The notes under the pieces were generated by a model that saw only the letters and a list, made by a program, of their open reading frames with translations, was not told where the DNA came from and searched no databases. DNA of 64,000 bases from Rathayibacter sp. SW19 (GTDB lineage: Bacteria; Actinomycetota; Actinomycetes; Actinomycetales; Microbacteriaceae). Each line of letters starts with the position of its first letter. Position 1 is the stretch's first letter. Below, in pieces: positions 34,690 to 45,926 of the stretch. The DNA lies in NCBI RefSeq assembly GCF_030866825.1, contig NZ_CP133020.1, positions 1,364,001 to 1,428,000 of the forward strand, read 5' to 3'. Made by a program: the position numbers and the translations under genes.

Positions 34690-35067
34690 GTGTTGCAGAT
34701 GACGGAACCGCAGGTGTGGACGCTGATCGGTGTCTTCGGTGCGGCGTTGTTCGGCATGCTCACGTTGATGTCGACGATGTTCGTTCGGGTGATTCGAACC
34801 GAGGTCGGCGGGCTGCGCAGCGAGATGCTTGGTGAGCTCGGCGGGCTGCGCAGCGAAATGCGTAATGAGATCGGCGGGCTGCGCAGCGAAATGCGTAATG
34901 AAATCGGCGGATTGAGCGGCGAGGTGCGTGGTGAGATCGGCGGGCTGCGAGGCGACATCGTTGGTCTGCGTGCCGAGATGAACGCACGGTTCGAAACGGT
35001 CGACCGTCGGTTCGATTACCTGGAACGTGATGTGCAGGCACTGACAAAGCGCGCCTTCGGCGAGTAG
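34690..35067 (+). CDS. membrane-anchored coiled-coil protein with 11-residue repeats
   Basis: This 125-residue protein has one N-terminal membrane segment (VWTLIGVFGAALFGMLTLMS) and then five near-identical 11-residue units (GGLRSEMRNEI and variants), followed by RAEMNARFETVDRRFDYLERDVQAL. Eleven-residue repeats of this kind form a long right-handed or straight coiled coil. The DNA shows the matching 33-bp tandem repeat. The start is GTG at 34690 or ATG at 34699, both behind a G-rich site. The function is unknown; similar small proteins scaffold or space membrane complexes. Confidence 0.7.
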   Translation: MLQMTEPQVWTLIGVFGAALFGMLTLMSTMFVRVIRTEVGGLRSEMLGELGGLRSEMRNEIGGLRSEMRNEIGGLSGEVRGEIGGLRGDIVGLRAEMNARFETVDRRFDYLERDVQALTKRAFGE

Positions 35068-35104
35068 TGCGAGCACGGCTCAGGCGGTCGACCGCGGCGC
35101 CGGC

Positions 35105-35944
35105 TCAGGGGGCAGTCGCGGACGGTGACGGCGACGGCGCCGGCGTCTTCAGCAGGGCTGCCAGCACCGGCTCGATGTGCTGAGCAAGCTCGGCGTGGCC
35201 GGCATCCGTCGGGTGGAGGCCGTCAGCACCGATCGTCACCGACGGGTCTGCGACGAGCCAGCCGCCCGCGATCGGGTCCGCAAAAGTCAAGTGTGCTTCG
35301 GCGGCAGCGTCGCGCACCGCATCCCTGCTGGTCAGGATGCCTTCTGGCGGCGTGCTGTCCACCCAGAACGTGGCGATCACCAGGATGCGAGCGTGCGGAG
35401 CATCGCGACGGATGGTCGCGAAGGTGGCAAGGGCGGCATCCTTGATCTGGTCGTACGGTTCGCTCGCGTCGTCGTCGCTGCCGAGGATCACGACCGCGGC
35501 GGCATCGTGCGGCACCTTCTTGGCGAGGTCACCGAACGTCGCGAGACCAACACCGGGGTGCACGTAGCCGGACGAGCCCGCTGTGATGACCGTGTCAGAA
35601 ACGTGCAGCTTTTTCGACACGATCGCCGGCCAGCGTGAGCTCGCCCCTGAATCCATTTCCGATCCGCCGGTGAACGAGTTTCCCACAAATGCGACAACCG
35701 GGCGCCCGGCCGGCTCATTGTGCTCGACATGCGGCTGCAGCAACGCCCAGGCAGCGACCACGGCGCCAACGAGCACGACTGCAGCCGCCGGGACCACGAC
35801 GCGGAGCGCCCGGCCGCGCCATCCGCGATCGGGTCGACCGCTGTCGCCCGAACTCGAACTCGAACTCGAACTCGAACCCGAACCCAAACTCGAACCCGAA
35901 CCACCATCGAGCGGATGCTTTGCGCCATTCCGAGGGTGCCGCAC
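35105..35944 (-). CDS. membrane-anchored SGNH/GDSL hydrolase
   Basis: This 279-residue protein has a cytoplasmic Ser/Gly-rich N-terminus, one membrane segment (VVVPAAAVVLVGAVVAAWALL) and an outer SGNH domain: block I VAFVGNSFTGG with the nucleophile Ser, VVILGSDDDASEP in the block III region, and the catalytic Asp-His in DGLHPTDAGH. Such enzymes deacetylate or de-esterify cell-wall polymers or lipids. The Ser run near residue 20-32 is encoded by a six-base repeat (CGAACT on the plus strand, 35850-35905), which can slip. The GTG start at 35944 is tentative. The C-terminus is Pro/Ser-rich. Confidence 0.8.
   Translation of the reverse strand: MRHPRNGAKHPLDGGSGSSLGSGSSSSSSSSSGDSGRPDRGWRGRALRVVVPAAAVVLVGAVVAAWALLQPHVEHNEPAGRPVVAFVGNSFTGGSEMDSGASSRWPAIVSKKLHVSDTVITAGSSGYVHPGVGLATFGDLAKKVPHDAAAVVILGSDDDASEPYDQIKDAALATFATIRRDAPHARILVIATFWVDSTPPEGILTSRDAVRDAAAEAHLTFADPIAGGWLVADPSVTIGADGLHPTDAGHAELAQHIEPVLAALLKTPAPSPSPSATAP
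35850..35905. repeat. hexanucleotide repeat in the SGNH hydrolase gene
   Basis: CGAACT / CGAACC units are repeated about nine times and encode the Gly/Ser-rich segment before the membrane anchor. Six-base changes keep frame, so length variation is tolerated. Confidence 0.75.
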
Positions 35945-36039
35945 GATCCTGCCCCCTCACCCACACCTGCCGGCTCTGCTACGGGAGCAGAAAGGCCACG
36001 AGCACTGTCGCATTCCAACACGTGCCGTGGCCTGATCTG

Positions 36040-36113
<74 letters not shown>

Positions 36114-36215
36114 ATGGCCTCCTGCGAGGCCTCAATAAGAATACACGGTACGCGGGCGGCTCAGTAACCAACGGGCAGCCTCGTTGATATGGCCCGAGAC
36201 GCTTCCGGCCAGGCG

Positions 36216-38525
36216 TCAACCGCCGCCCTTGCCGCCCTTGCCGGGGTTACCCGGGTTGCCGCCGTTACCGTTGTTCCCCTGCGCGGGCGCCGGCGCCACC
36301 GGCGCCGTCGTCTGCTTGGGCGGCACGTACGGCGCTGCGAGCAGGTTCGAAGGAGGAACGGCCAGTGGGCCGCCGCCGTATGCGGCATTGAGTGCGGCCA
36401 GGATCGGCCGGGCGATGTGGAACTTCACGTCGCCGCCGCCGACACCGTTGAAGTACTGGCTGCGCAGCGCCACGTTGCCGGACACGTTGCCAACCCAGGT
36501 GGCCGTGGCGACCTTCGTCGTGGAGGTGACCAGCCAGTTCTCCTGCGAGTTGTCGGTGGTGCCGGTTTTGCCCATGATCGGGATGCCGTCGCGCGGGTTC
36601 GCTGACGTTGCGGTGCCGGCCGTCATCACGTGTTGCAGTGTCCACTCGACGCCGGCGGCGATGTTGGCAGGCAGACCCTGCGTGCACTTGGTCTTCGGCA
36701 CGGCGTGCGGCGTGCCGTCGGCGTTGATCACCTTGTCGATCGCGATCGGCGTGCAGACGACTCCACCGTTCGCAATGCCGGCATAGGCCGTCGCCATCGT
36801 CATCGGCGAGATGTAGTTGGTGCCGAGGATCATCGACGGGCCGATGAACCACGGGTTCGTCGCGGGCGAGGCTGAGTGCACCAGCAGACCCTGGGCCGCA
36901 CTCGAGATATCGCAGACATTGGTCTTCGTGCCCATCTGCGCGAACGCCGTGTTGACGGAGTTCTCGGTCGCCGACAGCACGCTCATGTTGCCGCCGGCTT
37001 CGCCCTCGTCGTTGTCGACCGGCCACGGTCCGTAGAACCCGCCCGTGCAGGTGCCGGGGAACTGGCTGCCCTGGAACACGTGTCCAGACGACGGCGCGTT
37101 CACCGTCTCATAGATCGTGTGCCCATCTTCCAGCCAGGCGGCCAGGTCGAATGCCTTGAACGACGATCCGGTCTGGAAGCCGTTCGACCCGCCCTGGTCG
37201 TAGTCGGTGGTGTAGTTGATCGAGGTCGAACCCGGCGGAGCGCTGGCCGTGTCGTTGTACGACTTGTTCTCGACCATGTTGACCACACGGCCTGTGCCGA
37301 CCTCCATCGCCACGTTCGCCGAGCCGAGATCGAGGTTTGGATCGGTCGACGGTATGTAGGCGTTGATCGCGTTTTGCGCCGCATTCTGCAGGTCGAGGTT
37401 CAGCGTGGTGTAGACCTTGAGCCCACCCAGGTTGAAGAAGTTGGTGCGGTCCTGCGGCGTCGCCCCGAACGCTGGATCGGACTGCATGATGCCCTCGACG
37501 TAATTGCAGAAGAAGCCGGCGTCATATGCCTGTGCGCTCATACATCCGGAATCAACCGGGTGGATGCTCGGGGTGATTTTCGTTTTCACCGCCGCGTCAT
37601 AGTCCGCTTGAGTGATCTTGTGGTTCACGAGCATCCGCTGCAGCACGTAATCACGGCGGTCTTTCGCTGCTGCGAAACCGTTCGCGGCGGTGTTATCCAG
37701 GCTGCTCTTGGACGGCTTGATCGAGCCGCCGTCGATGCGCAAATAGTTCGGGTTGTTCAGAATCGCCGTGAGGGTTGCCGCTTGCGGCAGGTTGAGGTCC
37801 GCTGCGGACACGCCGAAGTAGTACTCGGCCGCTGCCTGCACGCCGTATACGGTGCCGCCGAACCCGGCGATGTTCAAGTAGCTGAGCAGAATCTGGTCTT
37901 TGCTGTACTGCTTGTCGAGGCCGATCGCGTAACGCATTTCTTGAACCTTGCGCTTGATCGTCGTGCCTGCGGCCTCGGTGTAGCAGGCGTCCTGCGCGGC
38001 CTGCTGTTTCTTGAGAACCGCGGCGGACGCATCCGCATTGAGAGGCATCGCATCGCATACCTGCACGAGCACATTCTTCACGTACTGCTGCGTGATGGAT
38101 GATCCGCCCTGCACGCTGCCGCCGCTCGCGTTGGACAGTGCGGCGCGGATCGTGCCGACGAGGTCGATGCCGCCCTCGCTGTAGAACCGTGGATCCTCGG
38201 TCGCGACCGTGGAGTCTTTCACATACTGCGAGACGGCGTTCCACGCCACACCGACGCGGTTCTGCGCATAGAACGTCGCGATCGGCACCTCTTTGCCGCC
38301 CTGCGTCGCATAGAAGGTCGTGGTCTGCGGCAGGGGACCGATCTTCAGATATTCGGGGATGCCGTCGAAAGCAGAGACGGTTCCTCCCGCGGCCATGCTG
38401 GCGACGGCAATTGCGGGGGTCACTCCGGCGACAACGAGAACTGCGGCCACGGCACTGACGGCCACAAACCCGATCAATCCTCCGAGGGCGGCACCCAGTC
38501 TGGGACGTTTGCGCGAATCGGACAT
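36216..38525 (-). CDS. class A penicillin-binding protein (transglycosylase/transpeptidase)
   Basis: This 769-residue bifunctional cell-wall synthase has a short cytoplasmic tail, one membrane segment (residues about 15-45), a glycosyltransferase domain with VATEDPRFYSEGGID (catalytic Glu) and GGSSITQQYVKNVL, and a transpeptidase domain with the nucleophile in GSSFKAFDLA (SxxK), TENSVNTAF (SxN) and GKTGTTDN (KTG). A Gly/Asn-rich tail ends it. There is no PASTA domain, unlike the paralogue at 40246. TAGCCT lies 6 nt before the ATG, so it is probably leaderless. It polymerises and crosslinks peptidoglycan outside the membrane. Confidence 0.92.
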   Translation of the reverse strand: MSDSRKRPRLGAALGGLIGFVAVSAVAAVLVVAGVTPAIAVASMAAGGTVSAFDGIPEYLKIGPLPQTTTFYATQGGKEVPIATFYAQNRVGVAWNAVSQYVKDSTVATEDPRFYSEGGIDLVGTIRAALSNASGGSVQGGSSITQQYVKNVLVQVCDAMPLNADASAAVLKKQQAAQDACYTEAAGTTIKRKVQEMRYAIGLDKQYSKDQILLSYLNIAGFGGTVYGVQAAAEYYFGVSAADLNLPQAATLTAILNNPNYLRIDGGSIKPSKSSLDNTAANGFAAAKDRRDYVLQRMLVNHKITQADYDAAVKTKITPSIHPVDSGCMSAQAYDAGFFCNYVEGIMQSDPAFGATPQDRTNFFNLGGLKVYTTLNLDLQNAAQNAINAYIPSTDPNLDLGSANVAMEVGTGRVVNMVENKSYNDTASAPPGSTSINYTTDYDQGGSNGFQTGSSFKAFDLAAWLEDGHTIYETVNAPSSGHVFQGSQFPGTCTGGFYGPWPVDNDEGEAGGNMSVLSATENSVNTAFAQMGTKTNVCDISSAAQGLLVHSASPATNPWFIGPSMILGTNYISPMTMATAYAGIANGGVVCTPIAIDKVINADGTPHAVPKTKCTQGLPANIAAGVEWTLQHVMTAGTATSANPRDGIPIMGKTGTTDNSQENWLVTSTTKVATATWVGNVSGNVALRSQYFNGVGGGDVKFHIARPILAALNAAYGGGPLAVPPSNLLAAPYVPPKQTTAPVAPAPAQGNNGNGGNPGNPGKGGKGGG

Positions 38526-38629
38526 CGCCCCAGGCTACGCCTGCAACCTATCCAACTGCTCCGCTCACACTCGGAATGCGTTCAGATTTGCCTGCTCCGC
38601 TCCCCGCCCCCCGCGCCTCGCGCGTCGCT

Positions 38630-39076
38630 GGTCGAGTAGCCTGCGAGCGCCAGCGAGCGGGCGTATCGAGACCAAGGGCGGCCCCGGTGCAGGACGAGGG
38701 TCTCGATACGCGTATTCGCTGCGCTCATGCGCTACTCGACCACCGGTGGGGGGTCTCGATACGCGTATTCGCTACGCTCATGCGCTACTCGACCACCGGT
38801 ACCGGCACTCTCGCTGGTCGAGTAGCCTGCGAGCGCCAGCGAGCGGGCGTATCGAGACCAAGGGCGGCCCCGGTGCAGGACGGGGGTCTCGATACGCGTG
38901 TTCGCTGCGCTCATGCGCTACTCGACCACCAGGGTGGGGTCTCGATACGCGTATTCGCTGCGCTCATGCGCTACTCGACCACCGGTGCTGGCACTCCCGC
39001 TGGTCGAGTAGCCTGCGAGCGCAGCGAGCCGGCGTATCGAGACCAAGGGCGGTCGCTCATGCGCTACTCGACCACC
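38630..39076. repeat. array of GGTCGAGTAG / GGTCTCGATAC repeats
   Basis: Seven to eight units in both orientations are packed into 450 bp, including a direct duplication of about 118 bp (38629-38748 and 38815-38932). Units run GGTCGAGTAGCCTGCGAGCG...GTATCGAGACC or the inverse with GCTGCGCTCATGCGCTACTC. The last unit overlaps the 3' end of the metallophosphoesterase gene and provides its stop codon. Confidence 0.9.
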
Positions 39077-40116
39077 GTTACCGGCGGCGTGAGCGTCATC
39101 AACGTGGCTTCGGGCCGGCACGCGAAGCGCACCGGCGCGTAGATCGACGTTCCAAGCCCGGCAGACACGTTCAGGTAGGCGGAGCGCAGCGCGTGCGGCC
39201 ACCTGCTCAATCCCTTCACCTGTGCCCGCGGAATGTCACAGTTCGTCACGAGCGCGCCGTAGCCGGGGATGCACACTTGGCCGCCGTGCGTGTGCCCCGC
39301 GAAGATCACCTGGGCGCCGTAGGTGACAAACGTGTTCAGCACGCGCTGGTATGGCGCGTGCGTGACCCCGATCGACAGCGCCGGGGCGGCGGGGGCGGCC
39401 TCGTTGTCTGGCCACGCGGCATCCGTTTCGTCTTCTTCGCGCAGATCGTCGAGGATGGCCGGCAGCAGGTCGAGGCGGTCGAACCGGCGGTGCGGGTCGT
39501 CGACGCCGAAGAGCTCCAGCCGGGTGCCATTGACGGTCAGCTCGCCGGCGGCATTGTTCAGGTCGAGCCAGCCGAGGCTGGTGAAGAAATCGGTGAGGCT
39601 CGCCAGATCCAGAGACGCAGGCTTGCGATGGTTCAGCGACGGCCCGGAGAAATACTTCATCGGATTCTTCGGCGTCGGCCCGTAATAGTCATTCGACCCG
39701 TTGACGAACGCGCCGGGGATGCCGCGGAACGGCTCCAGCGCATACTGCACGCCCTCGAGCCCGCGTTCGTGCCCGAGATTGTCGCCGGTATCGATGATCA
39801 GGTCTGGTTTCAGGCCAGCCAACGCGCGGATCCACTCCTGCTTGCCTCGCTGCCACGGTGCCATGTGCAGGTCGCTGATGTGCAGCACCCGAATCGGCGC
39901 GGCGCCCGGCTCGAGCACCGGCACGCTCACCTCGCGCAGCGCGTACCAGTTGCGTTCGATGAGCGACCCCCAGGCGAAAGCGAGAACGGATGCCGCCCCC
40001 AGCGTCGCCAGCGCCCCGCCCGCTGCGCCGGTGCCGGCTCTGCGCAGGCCGCTGCGGCGCGTGCCGGATCTGCGCAGGCCGGAGCGGCGCGTGTCGCTTC
40101 GTGAGCTACTGCGCAT
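39064..40116 (-). CDS. membrane-associated metallophosphoesterase (YaeI-like)
   Basis: This 350-residue protein has an N-terminal basic tail with repeats (RRSGLRRSGTRRSGLRRAGT), one membrane segment (LATLGAASVLAFAWGSLI) and a calcineurin-like phosphoesterase domain: HISDLHMAP, IDTGDNLG, GSNDYYG, VTHAPYQ and FAGHTHGGQV, a full set of metal ligands. Relatives hydrolyse phosphodiesters such as UDP-diacylglucosamine or cyclic nucleotides. The last residues VVE and the TAG stop come from an interspersed repeat unit. It is flanked by two penicillin-binding protein genes on the same strand, which suggests an envelope role. Confidence 0.87.
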   Translation of the reverse strand: MRSSSRSDTRRSGLRRSGTRRSGLRRAGTGAAGGALATLGAASVLAFAWGSLIERNWYALREVSVPVLEPGAAPIRVLHISDLHMAPWQRGKQEWIRALAGLKPDLIIDTGDNLGHERGLEGVQYALEPFRGIPGAFVNGSNDYYGPTPKNPMKYFSGPSLNHRKPASLDLASLTDFFTSLGWLDLNNAAGELTVNGTRLELFGVDDPHRRFDRLDLLPAILDDLREEDETDAAWPDNEAAPAAPALSIGVTHAPYQRVLNTFVTYGAQVIFAGHTHGGQVCIPGYGALVTNCDIPRAQVKGLSRWPHALRSAYLNVSAGLGTSIYAPVRFACRPEATLMTLTPPVTVVE

Positions 40117-40245
40117 CGAGGGATTCTCCAGTCGGTCGTTGCAGGCGGTCTTCGTCAGCTCGGATGCTCGAGCCCTTGGCCACTCAACGAGTTGAAGTTT
40201 AGCGGCGACGGGTGACTTCGATCGCCCTCGTTTGTGGCCGACCGG

Positions 40246-42909
40246 TTACCCGCCGTTGCCGCCGCCTCCACCACCGTTGCCTCCGCCACCGTTGCCGCCG
40301 GTGTTGCCGGCCTTTGCGGTCAGCGTCACCTTCGTGCCCGGTTTGGTCGGTGTGCCGGGCGCAGGATCTGTGCTTGCGATGATCGCGTTCGGATCACCGC
40401 CGGTGTAGGAGTAGCCGAAGCCGGCGCCGGTGAGGGTGGCGATCGCATCCGCCGCCTTCTTGCCGGTGACGTCGGGGAGCGCGACGAGGCTGCCGTTGCT
40501 CGTGTAAACGGTCACCGTGCTGCCGAGGCCGCTTGCCGAACCGGCCGCTGGGTCAGTGCTCGCGACTGTTCCGGCGGGCAGTGCCGAATCGACGGGTCCG
40601 CCGTCTTGATAGGTGAAGCCCAGACCCTCGAGTGTGCTTTGCGCCTGAGCCGGCGACTTGCCGGTCAGATCGGGAACGGTGATCTGCTTCGCGTTCAGGA
40701 CGGAGGAATCCGGTTTCGGGAACGCGTCGCCACCGTATGCGGCGTTCAGCGCCTGCAGGATCGGCTTAGCGACGATGAGTTTCGCATTTCCGCCGTATTG
40801 CCCGCCTAGCCGGATGCTTCGGATCGGGGTCTTGGTCCACGTGCCGTTCGAGCGCAGTGTCGCCGCGACATTGCCGACCCACGTGGCGGTGGCGACCTTG
40901 GAGGTCGAGGTGACCAGCCAGTTGTCATACGAGTTGTCGGTCGTGCCGGTCTTGGCGAAGATCGGCACGCCATCGCGCGGGTTCGCACTCGACGCGGTAC
41001 CGCCCGATATCACGCCCTGCAGCGCGTAGACGACGCCGGCGGCGACCTTCGGGTCGACCGGGTTCGTTGAGCACACGCTCTTCGGAACAGCGATCTCCTT
41101 GCCGGTCGGGTCGGTGATCTTGTCGATCGCAATCGCGCTGCACGCTTTACCGCTATTGGCCAAACCAGCATAAGCGGTGGCCATCGCAATCGGCGCGATG
41201 TAGTTGGTGCCCAGAACCGACGACGGGTTCGCGAGGAACGGGTTGGCCTTCTCGTCAGCACCCGTCACCAGAAGCTGTTGCGCCGACTGCTTGATGCCGC
41301 AGAGATCGAGCTTGGTGGACATCATCGCGAAGACCGTGTTCACCGATTCGGCCGTTCCGGCCATCACCGACATGCGACCTGCGGCACCGTCGTCGTTCGT
41401 GACGTTCCAGTTGGGCCCGCCGATGTCGTTGCAGGCCGGCCCGCTGTGGAACGCGGACTGCGGATACGAGTGGCGGGTGCCGTCGATGATCTCGTTGAGC
41501 GAGTGCCCCTCTTTCAACCATTCGACCAGGTCGAAGGCCTTCCAGGTCGAACCGGTCTGGAAGCCTTGCGAGCTGCCGTAGGTTTCGTCTTCGTTGTAGT
41601 TGACCGCCGTCGTGCCGGGCGTCGGCGAATCCGTGTTGTTGTATGGCCGGTTCTGCACCATCGTGACGATGCGGCCGGTGCCGACTTCGACCGACACGTT
41701 CGTTCCGCCGATATCGGTGCCGTCCAGCGTGGCCGGGACGACGTTGTTCAGCGACTGCTGGGCGACGCCCTGCAGATCAAGGTTCAACGTCGAGTAGATT
41801 TTCAACCCGCCACGGTTGAACAGGCTCACCCGCTCATCAACGGTTTTGCCGAACGCCGGGTCATTGAGAATCGTGCGCTGCACCAGATCGCAGAATGCGC
41901 CGGCATTCACAGAGTTGGCGGTCATGCATCCGGTTTCGACCGGTGTGATCGTCGGCTCGATCTTCGTCGCCTTTGCCTCATCACGCTGCTTCTGAGTGAT
42001 CTTGTGGTTGACGTACATGCGGTCGAGCACATAGTTGCGGCGGTCGAGGGTCGCCTTGAACCCGTTCTCGGCGTTGTTGCCGGGGTTCGTTGCTTTGTCC
42101 TGGTCGATGCGCAGGTTCGCCGGGTTGTTCAGGATGGCGACCAGGGTCGCGGCCTGCTGCAGGTTGAGATCCTTCGCCGAAGTGTTGAAGTAGTAGTGCG
42201 CCGCAGCCTCAACGCCGTAGACCTTGCCGCCGAAGCCAGCAATGTTCAGATAGCTCTGCAGGATCGCATTCTTGGAGTACTTCTTCTCCAAGCCGATCGC
42301 CATCTTCATCTCTTTGAGCTTGCGGTCAGGCGTGGTCTCGGTGGCATCCTTGTAGCACGTCTGGTACTGCTTGTCTTGCGCGGCCTGCTTCTTCTTCTGC
42401 ACGTCTGCATTGGAGTCTTCAACGACGATGTTCAGGACTTCGCACTTCTGCACGAGCACGTTCTTCACGTACTGCTGGGTAATGGACGAGCCGCCCTGCA
42501 CATCCTTGTGCAGAACATACGTGCTGAGCGCACCGCGAAGCGTGCCCATCAGATCGATGCCGCCGTGCTCGTAGTAGCGCGGGTCCTCCGTTGAAACAGA
42601 GGCATCCTTCATCGTCTGCGAGATGTCTTTCCAGCCGACTTCGACACGGTTCTGTGCGTAGAACGTTGCAATCGGAACTGGCTTACCGCCCTGGTTCGCA
42701 TAGATCGTAGAGTTCTGGGCCAGACTGTCGATCTTGAGGTACTCGGGGAGCCCCTCGAAAACACCGATGCTGTCGTTCGCGGCCATCCCTGTGACGGCGA
42801 TTGCCGGGGTCACCGCCGCCGTCACCAGAAGACCGGCGACGACACTGATGCCGACAAAGGCGGCAAACGCGCCGAGCGCACGGGTAGCCGTGGGTTTTTG
42901 GGCAGACAT
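40246..42909 (-). CDS. class A penicillin-binding protein with PASTA domains
   Basis: This 887-residue paralogue of the protein at 36216 has one membrane segment, a glycosyltransferase domain with VSTEDPRYYEHGGID and GGSSITQQYVKNVL, and a transpeptidase domain with GSTWKAFDL (SxxK), TAESVNTVF (SxN) and AKTGTTDN (KTG). Two PASTA domains follow (VPDLTGKSPAQAQSTLEGLG and ALPDVTGKKAADAIATLTGAG), then a Gly/Asn-rich end. PASTA domains bind muropeptides or crosslinks. The -10-like TACCCT lies 7 nt before the ATG (leaderless). This is the likely main PonA-type synthase. Confidence 0.93.
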   Translation of the reverse strand: MSAQKPTATRALGAFAAFVGISVVAGLLVTAAVTPAIAVTGMAANDSIGVFEGLPEYLKIDSLAQNSTIYANQGGKPVPIATFYAQNRVEVGWKDISQTMKDASVSTEDPRYYEHGGIDLMGTLRGALSTYVLHKDVQGGSSITQQYVKNVLVQKCEVLNIVVEDSNADVQKKKQAAQDKQYQTCYKDATETTPDRKLKEMKMAIGLEKKYSKNAILQSYLNIAGFGGKVYGVEAAAHYYFNTSAKDLNLQQAATLVAILNNPANLRIDQDKATNPGNNAENGFKATLDRRNYVLDRMYVNHKITQKQRDEAKATKIEPTITPVETGCMTANSVNAGAFCDLVQRTILNDPAFGKTVDERVSLFNRGGLKIYSTLNLDLQGVAQQSLNNVVPATLDGTDIGGTNVSVEVGTGRIVTMVQNRPYNNTDSPTPGTTAVNYNEDETYGSSQGFQTGSTWKAFDLVEWLKEGHSLNEIIDGTRHSYPQSAFHSGPACNDIGGPNWNVTNDDGAAGRMSVMAGTAESVNTVFAMMSTKLDLCGIKQSAQQLLVTGADEKANPFLANPSSVLGTNYIAPIAMATAYAGLANSGKACSAIAIDKITDPTGKEIAVPKSVCSTNPVDPKVAAGVVYALQGVISGGTASSANPRDGVPIFAKTGTTDNSYDNWLVTSTSKVATATWVGNVAATLRSNGTWTKTPIRSIRLGGQYGGNAKLIVAKPILQALNAAYGGDAFPKPDSSVLNAKQITVPDLTGKSPAQAQSTLEGLGFTYQDGGPVDSALPAGTVASTDPAAGSASGLGSTVTVYTSNGSLVALPDVTGKKAADAIATLTGAGFGYSYTGGDPNAIIASTDPAPGTPTKPGTKVTLTAKAGNTGGNGGGGNGGGGGGNGG

Positions 42910-43062
42910 AGGAACTAGGGTAAAGGACGAAGGCTGTTAATCCGCATGGCAACGGGCGTCCGCGCGCCGTCAGGCCCGGGTAGGGCGCTGATTTGGCCCG
43001 TGCCGAACACCGCGTTTGCTCTGGAATGACGCCCTCACAACGTTGTTTGAAAAGGGAGCATC

Positions 43063-43248
43063 ATGCGCCGCTGGGAATATCTCACCACACCGCTGATCGT
43101 GCACAACACGGCCGCCATCCTCAACAATTGGGGGTCGGAGGGCTGGGAACTCGTGCAAGTGGTCACCGGGCCGGAGGGCGGCCTCGTCGCGTATTTGAAA
43201 CGTCCGGTCGCCGGTTCGGAGGCCACTGAAGAGAATGGAGCAGCGTGA
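43063..43248 (+). CDS. small DUF4177-like protein
   Basis: This 61-residue protein starts MRRWEYLTTPLIVHN and contains NNWGSEGWELVQVV, the pattern of the DUF4177 family of small beta-alpha proteins that often sit beside RidA or ABC genes. An AAAGGGAG site precedes the ATG by 5 nt. The last base of its stop is the first base of the next start, so it is coupled to the RidA gene. The function is unknown. Confidence 0.8.
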   Translation: MRRWEYLTTPLIVHNTAAILNNWGSEGWELVQVVTGPEGGLVAYLKRPVAGSEATEENGAA

Positions 43249-43742
43249 TGGCTGACAGCAATGGTTCCGCGAGCGGTGGTTTCGAGGCCCGCCTCGTCGA
43301 GTTGGGCATCGTCCTTCCGGATGTCGCCGCCCCCGTCGCCGCGTATGTCCCCGCCGTGATCAACGGCTCACTCGTGTACACGTCGGGTCAGCTGCCATTC
43401 ACCTCCGGCGCGCTGCCCGAGACCGGCAAGGTCGGAGACGGCCACGGCTTGGTGCCGCCGGACGATGCACGCGACTACGCCCGCACCTGCGCCCTCAACG
43501 CACTGGCGGCCGCTCGCAGCGTGCTCGGATCGCTGGACCGCGTGACGCAAGTGGTGAAGGTGAACGGTTTCGTGGCATCCGATGCCGGGTTCACGGGCCA
43601 GTCGACGGTGATCAACGGGGCATCCGAGGTGCTCGGCGAGATCTTCGGCGAGGCTGGGCGCCACGCCCGCGCGGCCGTCGGCGTCGCCGTTCTCCCGCTG
43701 GACTCGCCCGTCGAGGTCGAGCTCGTTCTCGCCTTCGAGTAG
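43248..43742 (+). CDS. RidA-family enamine/imine deaminase
   Basis: This 164-residue RidA (YjgF/YER057c/UK114) protein has YVPAVINGSLVYTSGQLPF, DDARDYARTCALNALAAARSVLGSLD and the end GRHARAAVGVAVLPLDSPVEVELVLAF with the active-site Arg. It hydrolyses reactive 2-aminoacrylate-type imines. The longer RidA form with an insert before the first strand is typical of actinobacteria. ATG at 43248 is preferred over the GTG at 43245. It is coupled to the small gene upstream. Confidence 0.87.
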   Translation: MADSNGSASGGFEARLVELGIVLPDVAAPVAAYVPAVINGSLVYTSGQLPFTSGALPETGKVGDGHGLVPPDDARDYARTCALNALAAARSVLGSLDRVTQVVKVNGFVASDAGFTGQSTVINGASEVLGEIFGEAGRHARAAVGVAVLPLDSPVEVELVLAFE

Positions 43743-43926
43743 GGCGGAAGCCGCGTGCCGCGCCGGCCGCGCTACCTGCGCGACCTGCGCGACCTGCGCC
43801 GGTTGCAGTGCGGTGCGCCAGTTGAAGTGGCGCACGGCACGTGAGGTGGCGCACAGGGCATGCGGCGGCTACGTCTGACGTGCGGAGGCCGCGTCACACA
43901 GGCGGCGGCAGTGCGCGCGGCGCGCC

Positions 43927-45891
<1,965 letters not shown>

Positions 45892-45926
45892 TCGTGTTCG
45901 CTCCTTTGCGGCGCGCACATGCCCGG

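Noticed and set aside
36876..38102. 408-codon plus-strand frame inside the penicillin-binding protein gene
   Set aside because: It is a shadow of a gene with strong motifs on the other strand.
38630..39076. CRISPR-like array
   Set aside because: Repeats occur in both orientations, differ in spacing, have no unique spacers of constant length, and no cas gene is near.
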